Positions 1 to 12,300 are shown, numbered from the stretch's first letter. The stretch is 64,000 nucleotides of DNA from Cryptomeria japonica (GCF_030272615.1 NC_081405.1:157717954-157781953), one strand, 5' to 3'. A program made the numbers and translations. Notes: generated from the letters alone by a model not told the origin.

Positions 1-1130
1 CCTGTCAAAGCCTTTAATCTGAATGCATTATCCCCGAGGATCTCAAAAATTTGATAAGGACCCATCCATAGCCTGTCGAACTTGTCATGATCACCTCTTC
101 TTTCTTGGGCCTTATCCCAGTACAAAACCAAGTTGGAAATCCGGAAACATTTGACCTTGGCCTGTTTGTCAAACCATTGTTTGGCCACTCCCTGATGCTT
201 TGTAAAGTTGTCTAATGCTTGGTCCCTCTTCTCCTCAAGGTGTAGTAACTATGAGAGATGTGTCTGAACCACATCTTCACCATCCAAATATTCTTGCAAG
301 AACTACAAAGTTGGGATTCTCAACTGGACAGGAACCACTGGATCCTACCCGTAGACTAGATGATAGGGAGATGTTCCCAAGGAATTCTTCACTTGTGTCC
401 TGTCTTCCCAAAGAGAAAACCTTAGCTGCGTATGCCAGTCCTTGGGATTATTGTCTAACAAATTCTTGATAGAACTCAACAGACTCTTATTTGTTGATTT
501 TGCCAGCCCATTTCCCTGGGGATAGTAATTCGAAGAGAATTTTAATATGATTTTGTACTCGAAGGCCCAATTAGAAAACTTTAATGATGAGAATGCAGGG
601 CCATTGTCGCACACCAAGGTGTGTGGACATCCAAATCTTGTAATAACGTTCTCTTTGAGGAATTTGATTGCTACATTAGAGGTACATAGTTTCAGGGCTT
701 GGGTTTTGGACCACCTGGTGCAATAGTCTATGGTAGCAAGGATGTATTTTTGTTGAGTTGAAGAAGGGGGGTCGATTTTTCAAATAAAATCCAATCCCCA
801 TTGAACAAATGGCCTTACTTCAATAACTGGCTGAAGTGGCATAGTAGGATTCTTTTCTTGAACAACAACCGTCTGACACGTGTGACATGCCTTCACATGT
901 TGGTATGCATCCTTAAATAGTGTGGGCCAATAATATCCTGTTCGATCAATTTGATGTGTTGTAGCCAAACTACCTTCGTGACTGTTTCCAAATCTATCAT
1001 GAAAATGTTCCATAATTTGTTGGGCTTCTTCTTTTCCTGCACATCTTAAATATATTCCTTCATGATTCTTCTTGTATAGGACAACTCCTTGCAACATGTA
1101 TTTCTGGCTCTTCATTCTTAATGCTCTCTT
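1..1130 (-). pseudogene. Ty3/gypsy integrase, decayed and partial
   Basis: This is the integrase module that would insert the cDNA into chromosomes. The N-terminal zinc-binding part is visible (HEGSLATTHQ and CHTCQ), followed by the core with the first catalytic Asp in WGLDF and the second in VCDNGPAF. The expected catalytic Glu, 35 residues after the second Asp, is Lys (motif GLAKSTNK; codon at 498-500). A stop follows WGLDFI near 780 and another ends the next frame near 345. The C-terminal part (reading KQWFDKQAKVK and LWMGPYQI) continues to the window edge. The lost Glu and the stops make it inactive. The family call is firm. Confidence 0.85.
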
Positions 1131-2495
1131 CTAGATAGGGTTCAAATGTGGAGGGCATCTGTGGTTCAGTAGATAGAAAACAACTTCATCGTACCATTCT
1201 CCAGGAGATACCTCTTCTAGAATATAAGTCTGTTGTATAAGTCCAAGCCCTGTTGTGGCAATTGTCTATGCTAATGCTTGAACTTAGACTATCTTCATCG
1301 GTTGTATTTTGATGTCATATTATTGGATTGTGGTGACCCACTTGCCTCTCCTTTCACCTAATTTATTTTGCATCAATAAAGTCTTCACAACTGTGTCAGG
1401 AACAATGGCAAACACCTTGATTCTTAATAACTAATGTATGAACTTCTTAATACCTTTGACCAATGCATAGGCCTATTTCTCCACGTTTGGGTACCTCAAC
1501 TCCACATATTTCAATGGAGAACTCATAAAACCAATTAGATGTTCATCTTTCTCTTCAATCCTCTGGGTGAGGACTGTTGCACATGTATGTTCTGAAGCAA
1601 AGGAATACACATAGAAAGATTTGGTATAATAAGGGCTGACCAAGATCGAAGCATTAATAATTTCTTGCTTTATTTCTTCAAATGCTTTCTTTGTTGGAGT
1701 TGTCCATTCGATCTTTGCTCCTTTCTTCAACATATCATTCAGTGGCTTCGCGATCTCAGCGAATCCAGTAATAAACTTCCTGACGAAGTTAATCTTACCA
1801 AAGAATGATTTCAATTCTCTTTGACTAGCAGGTAAGCCGATCCTTTAAATGGCCTCAATGCGCTCTGGATCAATAGAAATTCCTTTCTTGGAAATAACGT
1901 GTCCAATAAGTTTCCCCTCAGTAACGCCAAACATGCACTTCTTGGGATTCAGGGATATCTCGTATCTTCTACAATATTGGAATATTTTCTTCAGGTCATC
2001 AACATGATCTTCCCTTCTTTTGGAAAATACGGTGAGGTCATCCATGTAAATTATTATACATTTTCCCAATAAATCATGAAATGCAATGTCCATTGCCCTT
2101 TGGAAGGTGGCTCCTACATTGATCAAGCCAAATGGCATTCTTCTATAGGCAAAGGTGGCCCACTTGGTGGTAAAAGATGTCTTTAGTCTTTCCTCTTCTT
2201 CCACCAGAACTTGGTTATATCCAGAGTATCCATCAAGGAATGACATGATTTGAGATCCATTGACAATTTGCAACACCTCGTCCAAAGATGGCAGGGGATA
2301 ATTATCCTTCTCAGAGGCCCTATTCAAATTCTGGAAGTCTATACATAACCTTATTTCTCCATTTCCCTTCCTCACTGGAACCAAATTGGCGACCTAGGTC
2401 AAGTGCCTGACTGGAAATATTATCCTTGCTGAGAGTAGTTTCTTAACTTCTTGATAAATCGGTGGTTCTAGCAATAGATACACAGGCCACTGTCT
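1131..2495 (-). pseudogene. Ty3/gypsy reverse transcriptase and gypsy-type RNase H
   Basis: The RT domain (1845-2384) contains the fingers motif LCIDFQNLNR, the SFLDGYSGYNQ block, the MPFGL block and the catalytic YMDDL. The palm motifs look intact. After a stop at 1842-1844 the frame resumes (1473-1814) with the connection and gypsy RNase H start, FFGKINFVRKFI and the stretch around YVYSFASEHT. The RNase H tail between 1131 and 1472 is broken by stops, and then the integrase begins directly. There is no second RNase H between this domain and the integrase, unlike canonical Tat elements. Copying of the element RNA would be its role. It cannot yield a full polyprotein now. Confidence 0.88.
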
Positions 2496-3029
2496 CTACC
2501 GGAAAGGCTTTCTTCCCAGCTTCAATGGAATTGTGTGGTTGACAAGAGAAGTATCATAGGTTTTTAAATCCTCGTATCCCCATGTGATAACATCAGAGAA
2601 TTCTTTCAGGTTATTTAAAATTCCTTCCCTTTCTTCTGGGGTACAAACTTTCCCAATGAACACGTTCTTTGTTTGTCCATCTTTCCCCAGGTTCACAACT
2701 TCACACTCACTGCCCTCCGTAGTTTGATTCTGGCTCAACCTATCAGGGTCAAAGAGTCTTTCTAACTCAATCATTCCACGAGGGATAGTATTTGTTTTCA
2801 AGTTCATTATCCTGTCAGCATCAAATTTTGCTTCTTCAAGTTCCTCTTCATCAATTATCTGTGCCGTAAACACATATGAGTTTGTAAGAAAGTCCAAAAT
2901 GTGTTTATCAGCTTCGAACACTTGGAAATTTATAACATTATCTGGCACAGAGGGAACTGAAGTTAATTCAACTATAAACTTCTTCAAGCCTTCCATGGCG
3001 AGGGGCTCCAAGGGACTGGCTGCTTGAGC
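2496..3029 (-). pseudogene. Linker between archaeal-type RNase H and RT
   Basis: This open stretch of about 178 codons joins the end of the archaeal-type RNase H to the RT. Its end resembles the segment just before RT in Ty3/gypsy elements: a region reading EEREGILNNLKEFSDVI and then TWGYEDLKTYD, followed by HTIPLKLGRKPF. In that family this stretch corresponds to the polypeptide before the RT fingers. No catalytic motif is seen. It is one of the few parts of this element that stays open over its whole length. Function is inferred only from position and sequence resemblance. Confidence 0.65.
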
Positions 3030-3392
3030 TAGTGCATTCATGACCTCATTGTCACCTTTGTGTATCGTCTTGATGTTGAATGCATCAAAACTTTCATTCA
3101 GGTCCCATACTCTGTTATGGTAGCAACATAGTCTTTTATCATGACAAGCATATAATTTCCTAATTTATCGTACCACAATATGTGAATCTCCTAGCACATG
3201 CAAGGTCTTTGCACCCTTCTAGATCGCAAGGAGCAATCCATGGACCAATGATTCATATTCAGCTACATTGTTAGTGCAGGGAAATTGTAGCCTGTACGCA
3301 GCCAGGTAAGCTTCTCCAGCTGGACTAATTAATTCAATTCCAGTGCCACTCCCATTCTTGGATTTGGATCCATCAAACCTTAAGGTCCATAT
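3030..3392 (-). pseudogene. Archaeal-type RNase H domain placed upstream of RT
   Basis: The domain begins at IWTLRFDGSKSKNGSGTGI (catalytic Asp, codon 3372-3374), continues through the Glu in NNVAEYES and the third acidic residue in LGDSHIVV, and ends at NEVMNALAQAAS. The usual last Asp (expected in a D-ALA motif) is Asn, at codon 3036-3038. A stop at 3216-3218 and another shortly after interrupt it. The fold type is recognised from the NN-AEYE and GDS blocks, which also occur in the second RNase H of the 15.8-kb Tat element of this window. It would remove RNA from RNA-DNA hybrids. Its place between protease and RT is unusual. Confidence 0.8.
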
Positions 3393-6300
3393 TTGATTGG
3401 CATTTTGAATTTGGGGCGGTTGAATGGCGTCTTTCTTCTTTTCTTTTTCTTGGGAAATTTTCATTTTTTCATCCTTGCTTTCCAAAGCTACCTTGGAACA
3501 GGCTCCGACATTACTTGTTCCTACAATATTTGCCATTGCTCGGTTTGGCGGGATCATCTTGATCACTTGTTCGATAGAAAGTTTACACATTTCATAGGTG
3601 AGCTCTGAGTGAAAGGCATTATGAATTCTGCACCAATTGGGTAGCAACAGATCACGGGTGCCAATGCCTCTTCCCAACTGGGTCTCCTGCTCTACACTTC
3701 TCAGGACAAAATCTATGAAACTATCAAACATATCGTTTCCCCCACCTGGCTATTCTTCAGGATCATCTTCAATAAGAATCTGTGTGGAGTTAGGTATTTC
3801 TTCCATTTGTTCCATCTCTGTCGAGCCATGCAGCATCAAAACCTCCCCAACCCTGGGCCTATAGGTACCCAAATCGGTCTCCAGGAACAAGATCTCGTTG
3901 TCTTCTCCATATTTAGTGATTGTTAGGTGCAGTTTAGGCGTGCTATCAATTTTGATCTAGTTGGGAACGCCTTTCCATGGAAGCCACATGTGGGAAAAGT
4001 TAGTAGAGATATATCCATTTAACTTCCTTGACCAATCTCTACTTAGCAACATGTCATATCCATCTGGGATGTTCATCACTGAAATATCAATACATCTTTG
4101 CACCCTAGGATCGACAGCTAATTGCATGTGGATGTTGTTAAGCTCTCCAATAATGGGTACTTTAGTCTTGTCAAGCTAGGTGACCTTCTTGTTTGTATGT
4201 AGAGGCATTAATCCTAGTTTCTGGCATACTACCAATGATATTACATTGTTTGAAGTGCTAGAGTCTATCAGGCAATTGTGTAAGAGTTTGCCAAAAATCC
4301 CGACAGAGACCAAGAAAGGAGCAGGCTCATCCCTTCCTGTATAACAAATTGTGGGCTTCCTTCTTTGTTCGCTACTGTTGTTAACTTCTTGGTTCCCTGC
4401 CTCTTGCTGTGAATCTCGACCCGTAGCCAGTGCCTGAATGATTTTAGTAAAAGTTGGCTTCACAGGTTCACTAACCTCCTGAGTCATTTCTTCTTTCCTT
4501 GCTGCAGGGGTACTTTGTAGAGCCGGTTGAGTTGTCACAGGATTCATTTCTTGTGGATCACAGGGAGAATTCTGTACCATTTCGATAAAGCTTGGGGGCT
4601 GCTGCGGGGCATCGAATACGTCGGGGAAGACTTGTGGTACATCTTGAACAATGTTTGTGTTTGATGCCAGGTTTAGATTGTTGGGAGTGCCCCTTCGAAC
4701 ATTTTCCATGGCTTGTGGGACACTTCTTGGTACAGGAGCATCGCTTAAGCTTCCGAACAATGAAACTCTTACTTTAGGGATCTTCATTAGTTCGAATAGA
4801 GGCAAGCTTATCTTAATTTTCTTGAACTCTTCCGGAATGTAATAGCTTAATCTTTTCAATTCCTCCCTGGGAGGATTATCTTGTTGTCTCCGTCCTATAG
4901 GTTGAGCGGATGGTGGGACTTGTTCACTCTAAGGAGCAGCTGCTTGTCTGTACTCTGGCGAATCCCTTAGTGGAATAGGAACATTGTTGGCATTGGGATT
5001 GGAAGGAGTTGATGAATTATTTGGAGGGATAGAAGACGTGAGTGGCTCATGGTTATGATAATTTCTCTAATATGCCCTTGGAGTGGCATTTCCATTTGTT
5101 TGTTGAAGTGCTTGAACCTCACCAACCGCTTCCACTAGAACATTGTTGTTCCACATAAGAAAAATATATCCACCTTTGACTTGAAGTTTGTCAGGTGAGA
5201 CTTTTGATGATCCTTGATATCTTGGGGCCTCAACAGGGCCATTTGCTGATGCTGGTGGGAATTTGTAGGATCCCTATGGTGGAGTATAGTCTTCAAATTT
5301 AGGTGGGAATCTGAAGTCCTCTAGAATAAGGGCCTGGTCATATCTTTACGTTGGGACTATCTCATATCCCGTTGTTGGAAGATTTTCAAGACCTTCAGAA
5401 TTCTTCATTTCCTACTGGAAAATATCAGCAACTACTTGAAATTCATGATATTGTAGCTCAGAATGCTGACTTGTATTGTGCAGCCTACACCAAGTTGACA
5501 GGACAGCTTCTGCGAGGAATACTTTATCTATCAATCTATTGTCGGAGGGTGGCAGATTGTCCAGCGGTGAAGGCACACCCCCATTATTTGGTGCTATGTT
5601 CCATGCTTTCTTATGGAACCCTTGATTATTATTGTTATTTTGAAAACCATGACTATGTCCTTGATGGTTTTCATGATGGTTTGGAGGGTTATTATGATAC
5701 CCTCTATTGCCTCCTTGGTATGACTGATAATTTTTGTGCATACTTTGCATCTGGTTATTATGATTTCTAAGGTAAGTCACCTCAGTAGACAACCTTTTCA
5801 CTTGTTCTATCAGTTCTTTCATATCATCGCTTTGTTCTTGAGTTTTGGATGGAGTGACTGTGTTTTGTAGATAGACTAGCTGTGATGGCAGGGCTTGTGA
5901 TATTGGGGCCCCTGGATGAGGCACTAATTGATTCGCCGACATGGGAACTGGATTGATAGCAGGGAGATAATTTGCTATACCAACTTGTAGATTATAAGGC
6001 ATCATTCCTGCAATAGTCGCCAGTGATCGTAGGCCAATCTTGAAAGCTTCATCATAGGCCACCTTCAGATCAGCAGGGTTGGTTTGCTGGAAAAACATAG
6101 AGGTGAAACAGTTTAGTGCAACATAGTATATATTTCTGGCTACTTCATCATTCACATTATAAGGCGAGCACAGTGTGGAATAAGCTCTCTAGAATCTATT
6201 GTTAAAGGCACCAATTGGCTCCTGTTCTTGTCTTCTTACTTTGATAAATTTCTGATACACCTCTGTTGGGGAGACATGCAATCTAAACTTTGCCAAGAAT

Positions 6301-6629
6301 GTGTCTTTCATTTGTTGCCAAGTTCCAACATAATCCACTGGTAGGTTAATGTACCAATAGAATGCCTCTTCGCCTAAGGAATATGGAAATAGTCGGCAGG
6401 CGACATCCTCGTGCCGGATATCTCTATTTTGGAGAGTATATTCAAATACTTTAATATGCTCTTCAGTAGTATGATTGACATCATTAATGTAGAACTTGGT
6501 ATAGAAATGCTCCAGGTTCTTTGGCATGTCATGATATGTGGCAAAAGAAGCGAGCGGCGAGGCATTTACAGGACACCAATTTAGTCCCGGGGCTTGTTGT
6601 TGTTGTTGTTGATGTTGCTGCTGTGCCAT
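3393..6629 (-). pseudogene. Gag-protease polyprotein of the partial Tat-like element
   Basis: The gag starts at an ATG at 6629 with a Gln-rich N-terminus and continues into a Retrotrans_gag-like core (GEEAFYWYINLPVDYVGTWQ, then KDTFLAKFRL). A stop at 6186-6188 is where the related gag fragment at 15068-15449 has Gln. An Asn/His/Gln-rich stretch follows (about 5480-5700), then a Pro-rich linker with several stops. The protease site appears as CLIDSSTSNNV near 4260, where the usual D-S/T-G is D-S-S, so it is probably dead. Downstream text up to 3393 links to the archaeal-type RNase H. In-frame text upstream of 6629 resembles coding (QAPTPPVA) but has stops, so the true start is uncertain. Confidence 0.8.
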
Positions 6630-6659
6630 TGCAAGTATAGGCTACTGCTAGGCAACTGG

Positions 6660-7794
6660 TGGTGTTGGTGCTTGAATGAATTTGAAGAGGGGAAAATAGA
6701 TTTGAAGGTCAAATGATCAAAACATAACGAAATAAACATACAGAATGCTAAAATATCATTAAAAGACCATTTCACCTCGCTATTTTACCTTATCCTTCGG
6801 ATTGAGCTTGATGAAGTGAAGGCGCCCCTTGATAATGCTCCACTTGATGTGCTCCTTTGATTGTTGGATGTGGATGGCTCTCCAATGTTGTGCACAAATG
6901 GAATGGATTTGAAAAATGATAAGGATGAGATGATCAAGTTGCCAAGATGATTTCCTGGGCTCAAAAGGGCAGCATAAACTTACTGGATTTCAAGATGTTT
7001 TGAATGAAGGGATGGAGCCCTATTTTATAGGAAGAGGAGAGGAAAACAGATGGCTAGGATGAATTTGAGATGAAGGGCTAAGATTTACTTGTGAGCTCAC
7101 ACAAGGTCCAAGAGAGGGTGCGGAGACCAAGAAATATGCCTTAAAGCCATTTTGTATCTCCACACTCCACAAGATGCATTGGAGGAATTAAAAATTTTCC
7201 AAAAAGGATATCATGGGGATTGGAGGAATAAAAAGGAATTAAAAATTCCTTGGGAGAGTGGATGCTTAGAGGAATGTGTGATTTTGAAAATCTTACATTC
7301 ACCTAGGAAAAGAGCATTTAAAGCTAGTGGCTAGATGAAAAAGGACAAAGAGTTGACTTTGTGGCTAATCATGATGATTAACCATTAACGACTCATTAGG
7401 AGGGGGATTAGAGGAAATGTTAGGTGGGATTAATATTTGTAGGAGAATTTGACTAGGAGAGAGAATGAGTGGAGGGAATAAAAAAAATTAGAAGAATAAT
7501 GTTAAGTGAGTTTAGGGAGTTTCTAGAAGAATGAATTAAGAAGATGATTTGTAGGAATCATGTAGGTTAACTAATTAATTGAAATTAATTAGCTAAGAGG
7601 AAGATTTGTGAGGATTTGATTTTTTTAGAAGAATAAAGAAAGGGATTGATTTATTAAATAAATCAATCATATGCTATAGTGACAATATTAATTATATTTA
7701 ATTAATATTGAGAGGAATTTGAATTAACATAATTAATTAATTAATTATGCGAGGAATTAAAAATAATTAAAATAATTATTTTTAAGTGTCTACA
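6660..7794 (-). mobile_element. LTR-like segment inside the leader (uncertain)
   Basis: The right end reads, on the minus strand, TGTAGACACTTAAAAAT, closely like the start of the solo LTR ending at 61384 (TGTAGACACCTAAAAAT). A TATA-like CCTATAAAATAG lies on the minus strand near 7030-7040. These are LTR hallmarks. I could not find a matching target duplication for the flank AAATC (7795-7799) or a clear left end. It may be a truncated LTR inserted in the leader, or the element's true 5' LTR, in which case the LTR at 8373-9369 belongs elsewhere. Positions 7380-7790 are AT-rich with repeated TTAATTAATT. No gene is seen. Confidence 0.35.
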
Positions 7795-8350
7795 AAATCC
7801 TTGTTGAATACTCGCACTAGCTACTCTTGGTATTCTCCACTATGGCGGCATGGTTTGAAACAAACGGGTAAGATCTTCAACACGTGGTGAGCCTTGACTT
7901 GTGGAGATAGTTTCCCTCTTCCCGCATTTTGGCTTGAATGAAAGCTCTTGGAATTCCTTATCTCCTGGGGTGGATCACATAATCATTTGATATCTTTTTG
8001 GTGAGAATGAATTATTACGCTCCAGTTTCTTGGATCATTGGAGGTGCAGAGCACGTGGAGCAAGTGGAAACCTTTGGTTGAGAAAATCTCTTTAAATCTC
8101 AACAACAATCTCAATAGCCTTCTCTCATTCTCCTCGTAAAACCATTCAAATTTCATTGTACTATTCTTCGCTTGTGCTTATTTTCTGAGCAAAATCAACT
8201 ATGTCAGCAATGATATTCTCCTGATGATCATGAAATCCCAAACCAGGTTGCAAAATAGGAGGTTAGCTTCTAGTGCCAGGCAACACCATCTTGAGTCATA
8301 ATTTCTTCTTTGAGCAATAAAAATTCTGCTTCAAATGAAATCCAGATGCC
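7795..8350 (-). other. Retrotransposon leader, no ORF
   Basis: This stretch lies between the candidate primer-binding site and the LTR-like end at 7794. No convincing ORF or repeat is seen on either strand, apart from one arm of an inverted repeat at 8178-8199. It is interpreted as untranslated leader of the element. Confidence 0.4.
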
Positions 8351-8365
8351 CTCCTTCTAGCGCCA
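8351..8365 (-). promoter_or_regulatory. Primer-binding site, tRNA-Asn type
   Basis: The plus-strand CTCCTTCTAGCGCCA equals the 3' terminal 15 bases of plant tRNA-Asn as I recall it, including CCA, so the minus-strand transcript could prime on that tRNA. It sits about 7 bases from the TGATGTG that I take as the LTR end at 8373. The spacing is a little longer than usual. The match length supports a real site. Confidence 0.65.
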
Positions 8366-8372
8366 ATTCTAT

Positions 8373-9369
8373 TGATGTGTTTTTTATGACATCATCTAAC
8401 ATAGAATAAAGTCACCAATGGTCACCTTATCCTCTCTTGATCAAGATTAGTCTGTATGTTAGGATTGCCTAAAGTTAAAATGGCTAATCCCAAGGTTCCT
8501 TCAGTGCGTGGATGTGACTCAGATATTTGATGGGTTTGCTGATAACCCAAGGGGCCTTACGCATGTTCAATTGGAGAAGACTCATGCAAGCTCAAATATT
8601 TCTGCATGGATGATTTGCAATAAAAGTTTTGGTTTTGGATCTTTTAGATTTTGAATTATGCGGAAAGTAACTAGGAATAGGGTAGAGAAAATATACACTA
8701 AAGCTAATTTAATCCTAAGAACAGGAGATGGGATCACTCATGCAAAATCAAACCATGCTTCATTTTGCCAGCAGAGCACAACTCACGAAGGCAGTGCAAT
8801 CTTCAAAGGGTGCATGGAGGCTTTTCAGATCATCAATACAGACCATCAAATCGAACAATCTCTACTGACAACCGAAGTTAAAGGCATACACATCAAAAGG
8901 GTGATGATAACTTTGCATGACGTACAACAATCGGCTGCACACCAAAAGTATGATCTCGAATTCTACAACGAGTTCTCCTATCAGATCTAGTTCTTCTAAC
9001 AACATTTAAGAAAATCTAATCTAATCGAAGAGAGAAAGACCATGCAGCTTGCCAAAGTAGAACAAGAATACACCATCAAATTGAACAATGCATTAAGTTG
9101 ACTACTTCACAATCCTGATGCAACAATCTCAAACAATAATCTCTCCTCTTCCAAATGAGGGGGGTCACCCCTTTATATAGGCCTCAGGTCATGCAAACCC
9201 TAATTAAGGTTAACCCTAGAATATTCCCACTCAAGGTGCAACAAGGTGGGAATCGGTAATTAATAACCCCTTATGCCCATATACAATTAACTCAAAGAGC
9301 CTAAAATAGCACCCACTGGCACATTAATTGTGCCTGATGATGTTGATTTTGCTCAGAATATAACTGACA
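8373..9369 (-). repeat. Candidate LTR (about 1 kb)
   Basis: The segment lies next to a primer-binding site, begins with TG on the plus strand (TGATGTG), and has a plausible CA end at 9369 (CTGACA). A minus-strand TATA box is at 9171-9180. The second LTR copy is outside the window, so both borders are estimates. A 110-codon plus-strand ORF inside it (8658-8990) is antisense to the LTR transcript and is not considered a gene. Confidence 0.5.
9171..9180 (-). promoter_or_regulatory. TATA box of the candidate LTR
   Basis: The minus strand reads CTATATAAAG, followed by GGGTGACCCCCCTC. The position, about 200 bases into the LTR from its transcription-side end, fits a U3 promoter. Confidence 0.5.
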
Positions 9370-9385
9370 CCTTCATAAATGCCCA

Positions 9386-12300
9386 TCAATCTCCTAGTGA
9401 CGACGACATGCATAGAGAATATATCATAAAACTATAATGAGAAGGTGATATGCAAGAAGATTCCTTATCTGATGGTGACATGCATTGACTGGACCCACAC
9501 CTAGTCAAAATTCCTTCAGCAATAAGTACGCCACTACTATTCAGCCAAAAGACTTTCATCTGAAAATGGATGACCATTATCCCATTCATTTATGGTGTAC
9601 ACAATGAATCTACTGATGACAGTATCCAGTTCTCCGAAGGAGACACTTGGCACATTTTCAATGTTAAATTCCATCAAGGCAATTTCTTCCTCTCTCTTGG
9701 AAAAGAAGCTTTCCCACTCCGCCATGACTTCCTATGTCTTCTTCATTATACCAAAGAATGAAGAAACATTTGCAAAATGTTCCTTAGGAAATGAACCTAT
9801 GAAGAAGAAATTGTGCAATTGAGATTTTAGGGAGTTCACCGTTATTCCTTCATCATTGAGTTTCTTTGCAAATAATGCTTCTATTGCACGAATGATTTCC
9901 TCCTATACCCCTCTGATAGACTCCTTCAAGGTGACAGAGTTAACGCTGAATTTGTCAAAGGTGTTTTTTCTTGAGCTGATGGCGTAGAACCATTGGGGAA
10001 AATCATAAGCTTCATTTTCTTGGATCACTTTCCCATCCACCAGAGTTTGCCTTGGAGTCTTCGTCAGAGCCCTGAGTCGCAGAATGGTTAAGTCTTGGTA
10101 AATGTCTACATCCAACCATAATCCTTTTGTTGTCTCCAATTTGTTTAGGAGGGCCATGAACTTTGAATGAAGCTAAGCTAGATCCTCAATGAATTTTCCT
10201 ACCTCAACATAAACATCCTCTACCCATTCCCGGGAATTTTGCACCATTGCTCTAATAAGCTTTGCATCATCAACCACCTCCTTGGGAAGGGAGGAAGGAG
10301 GAGTGAATGAAGGACTTGCCTCCCTGAGGGGTCTTTTGAAACTCCTAACGTATTCGCCCAAGATTCTACTTTTTTCCCTCAACCGCTTATATTTTGCCTT
10401 AGATTTCAATAATTTGTCCTTCATGGCCAAGGAAGATTCTTCAAAGAATCCCATTACTTGACCTGTGCAAGCATGGCCAAGATCAATTTGTCTGATGACG
10501 TAATCCTCTTGCCTGATCTCACTTCTATCTTTATCCACTATAGGCTCAACAATGTGTAAGGTTCGAGATCTAGATTCTTCCCTAGCAACCTTGGAAAATT
10601 TATGTGGGGCCTTCTTTTCTATCGACTAATCCATCCTCTTCAATAATTCTTCCAACTCCTGAGCAGGATTGGTTTCTCCTTCTACTTCACTACCTAGCCT
10701 GGCTATCAACCAGTCTAGAGTGGGGATGGAGTGGCTATGATCCTCTACATGCTCCTATTCATGAGATTCTTCCTCCATTTCACCAATGATAGCCTCCATG
10801 AAGCTATCCTAGCGGGCTTCTTCCTGGTGCGGGGGAATTTCTTGCCTCTGACTTCTCGATCGATGGTGTCCTTGTGAAGCATTGATGTTGAGTATATTGG
10901 GTGCTAGAACACTCCCTGGAAGTGGACCTATGGAATGTGGAAACATCTCTACTTCCTGCACGCTCAAGGAACTAACTAGTGAATGTTCCCTTTCTATCCT
11001 TGATCTCTTCCATGGAGGGTCTTCCTGCTGGGCTTCCTATTGAACCTCTTGTGGGAATTCTTGCTGGATATCCTTCTTCTTCATTGTCCTTGGTCTCTTT
11101 GGGGTATTTCTCCCTTTATCTATCCGAGGTTCCCTTCCTACCTAAACCTGTGAAGAGCTTTCAGTTGCCTCACTATGGGAATTTATACTTCCCATTAGCT
11201 GGTATGTTAGATGGACATTTTATTCCACCAACTTTCTTTCCTGCCTGTCAATCCAGTGCTTAGTGAATTTCAACACTGGTCTAGCTAAGATATTCAAATA
11301 ATCCACCTTAGGCTCTGACCAATCTGGCAACTGAATAGGTTGATCCTTCACTTTCGCAAATTCAGGTTGTATCAAATTTGCATCTTCCTCCACCTAATCT
11401 GGCACCTGATAAATTTCACTTATCCTGATGGTGTTGAGGGGCAATCTGGAATGCATTCTCTTTTGGATGTCAAGGTCATCCTCGACACTTGCCTAGTAAT
11501 CCTCTAAGTGAAACCTATGTATGAATTTGATGCCAGGAACCTTTCTGATTTGGCTGTAAGGATCATATTGGACCCTGGATGTATAAAATGGCAGGTGATA
11601 GAATGCCAATTCCCCTACTGCACTTTCAATGGCTTCCAAGCCTGGGCATATTTCCATGAAGTCAACCAAGAAAACTGGAAATTCAATTGATTGCTTCTTC
11701 TTCTTCTTCTTTTGCAGCTGATCATAGGCAGTTAACTGTCTCATGAGCTCCAACAATACAAGCTTGTCTGATGGATATATGGGCAACTTGTATGACTGGA
11801 ATGAGAATCATTGCGTCCTAATGTAGGTGAATTTAGGAAATTGTAAGAATGCAACTCCATATTTCTGGAGCAAGGCACTTGCTTGCGGTGACACCCTTAT
11901 GTGCAACTTCTCCTGCATAAGTCGTATCAAGTACATGGTGATTGTGTCATTCGCCAACTTGTAGAAATTAACATTGTGGAGACACAGCTGGGGATAAAAT
12001 TCATGTACTTTTAACTAAGCTATTTTGCAACCCATGATTCCTCTTGCTGGCAGCCCATCAAATCCTCCTCTTTGCGCAAGCATATAGAACAGGTAGGAGC
12101 TTATAAAAAAGGTTTGGGATCTTTTCTCTTTTAGGTTATTCAACTGCTCATGCAAGTAGTGACTGATCGATTTGGCCTAGTCGATCATCATATTTGAATT
12201 CATGATCTCACCTATGTAGAAGATCATCCAGGCCTCAAAGTTCATAGAATGCAGGCATCCCATTACTCTGCTTAGCATTTTTATCAGGTCTACATACTCC

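Larger units (their letters stand above)
1..9369 (-). mobile_element. Partial Tat-like Ty3/gypsy retrotransposon (left end off window)
   Basis: A minus-strand LTR retrotransposon reads right to left as candidate 5' LTR (8373-9369), tRNA-Asn-like primer site (8351-8365), leader, gag (from 6629), protease region, archaeal-type RNase H, reverse transcriptase, gypsy-type RNase H and integrase. The integrase C-terminus and 3' LTR lie beyond position 1. The core resembles Tat-clade Ty3/gypsy elements because a second RNase H is present, but that domain lies before RT instead of after it. Most frames contain stops. The assignment of the LTR at 8373-9369 to this internal region is an inference, because a second LTR-like end occurs at 7794 inside the leader. 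Confidence 0.8.

Noticed and set aside
8658-8990. 110-codon plus-strand ORF
   Set aside because: Antisense to the candidate LTR, with no recognisable domain and no promoter.
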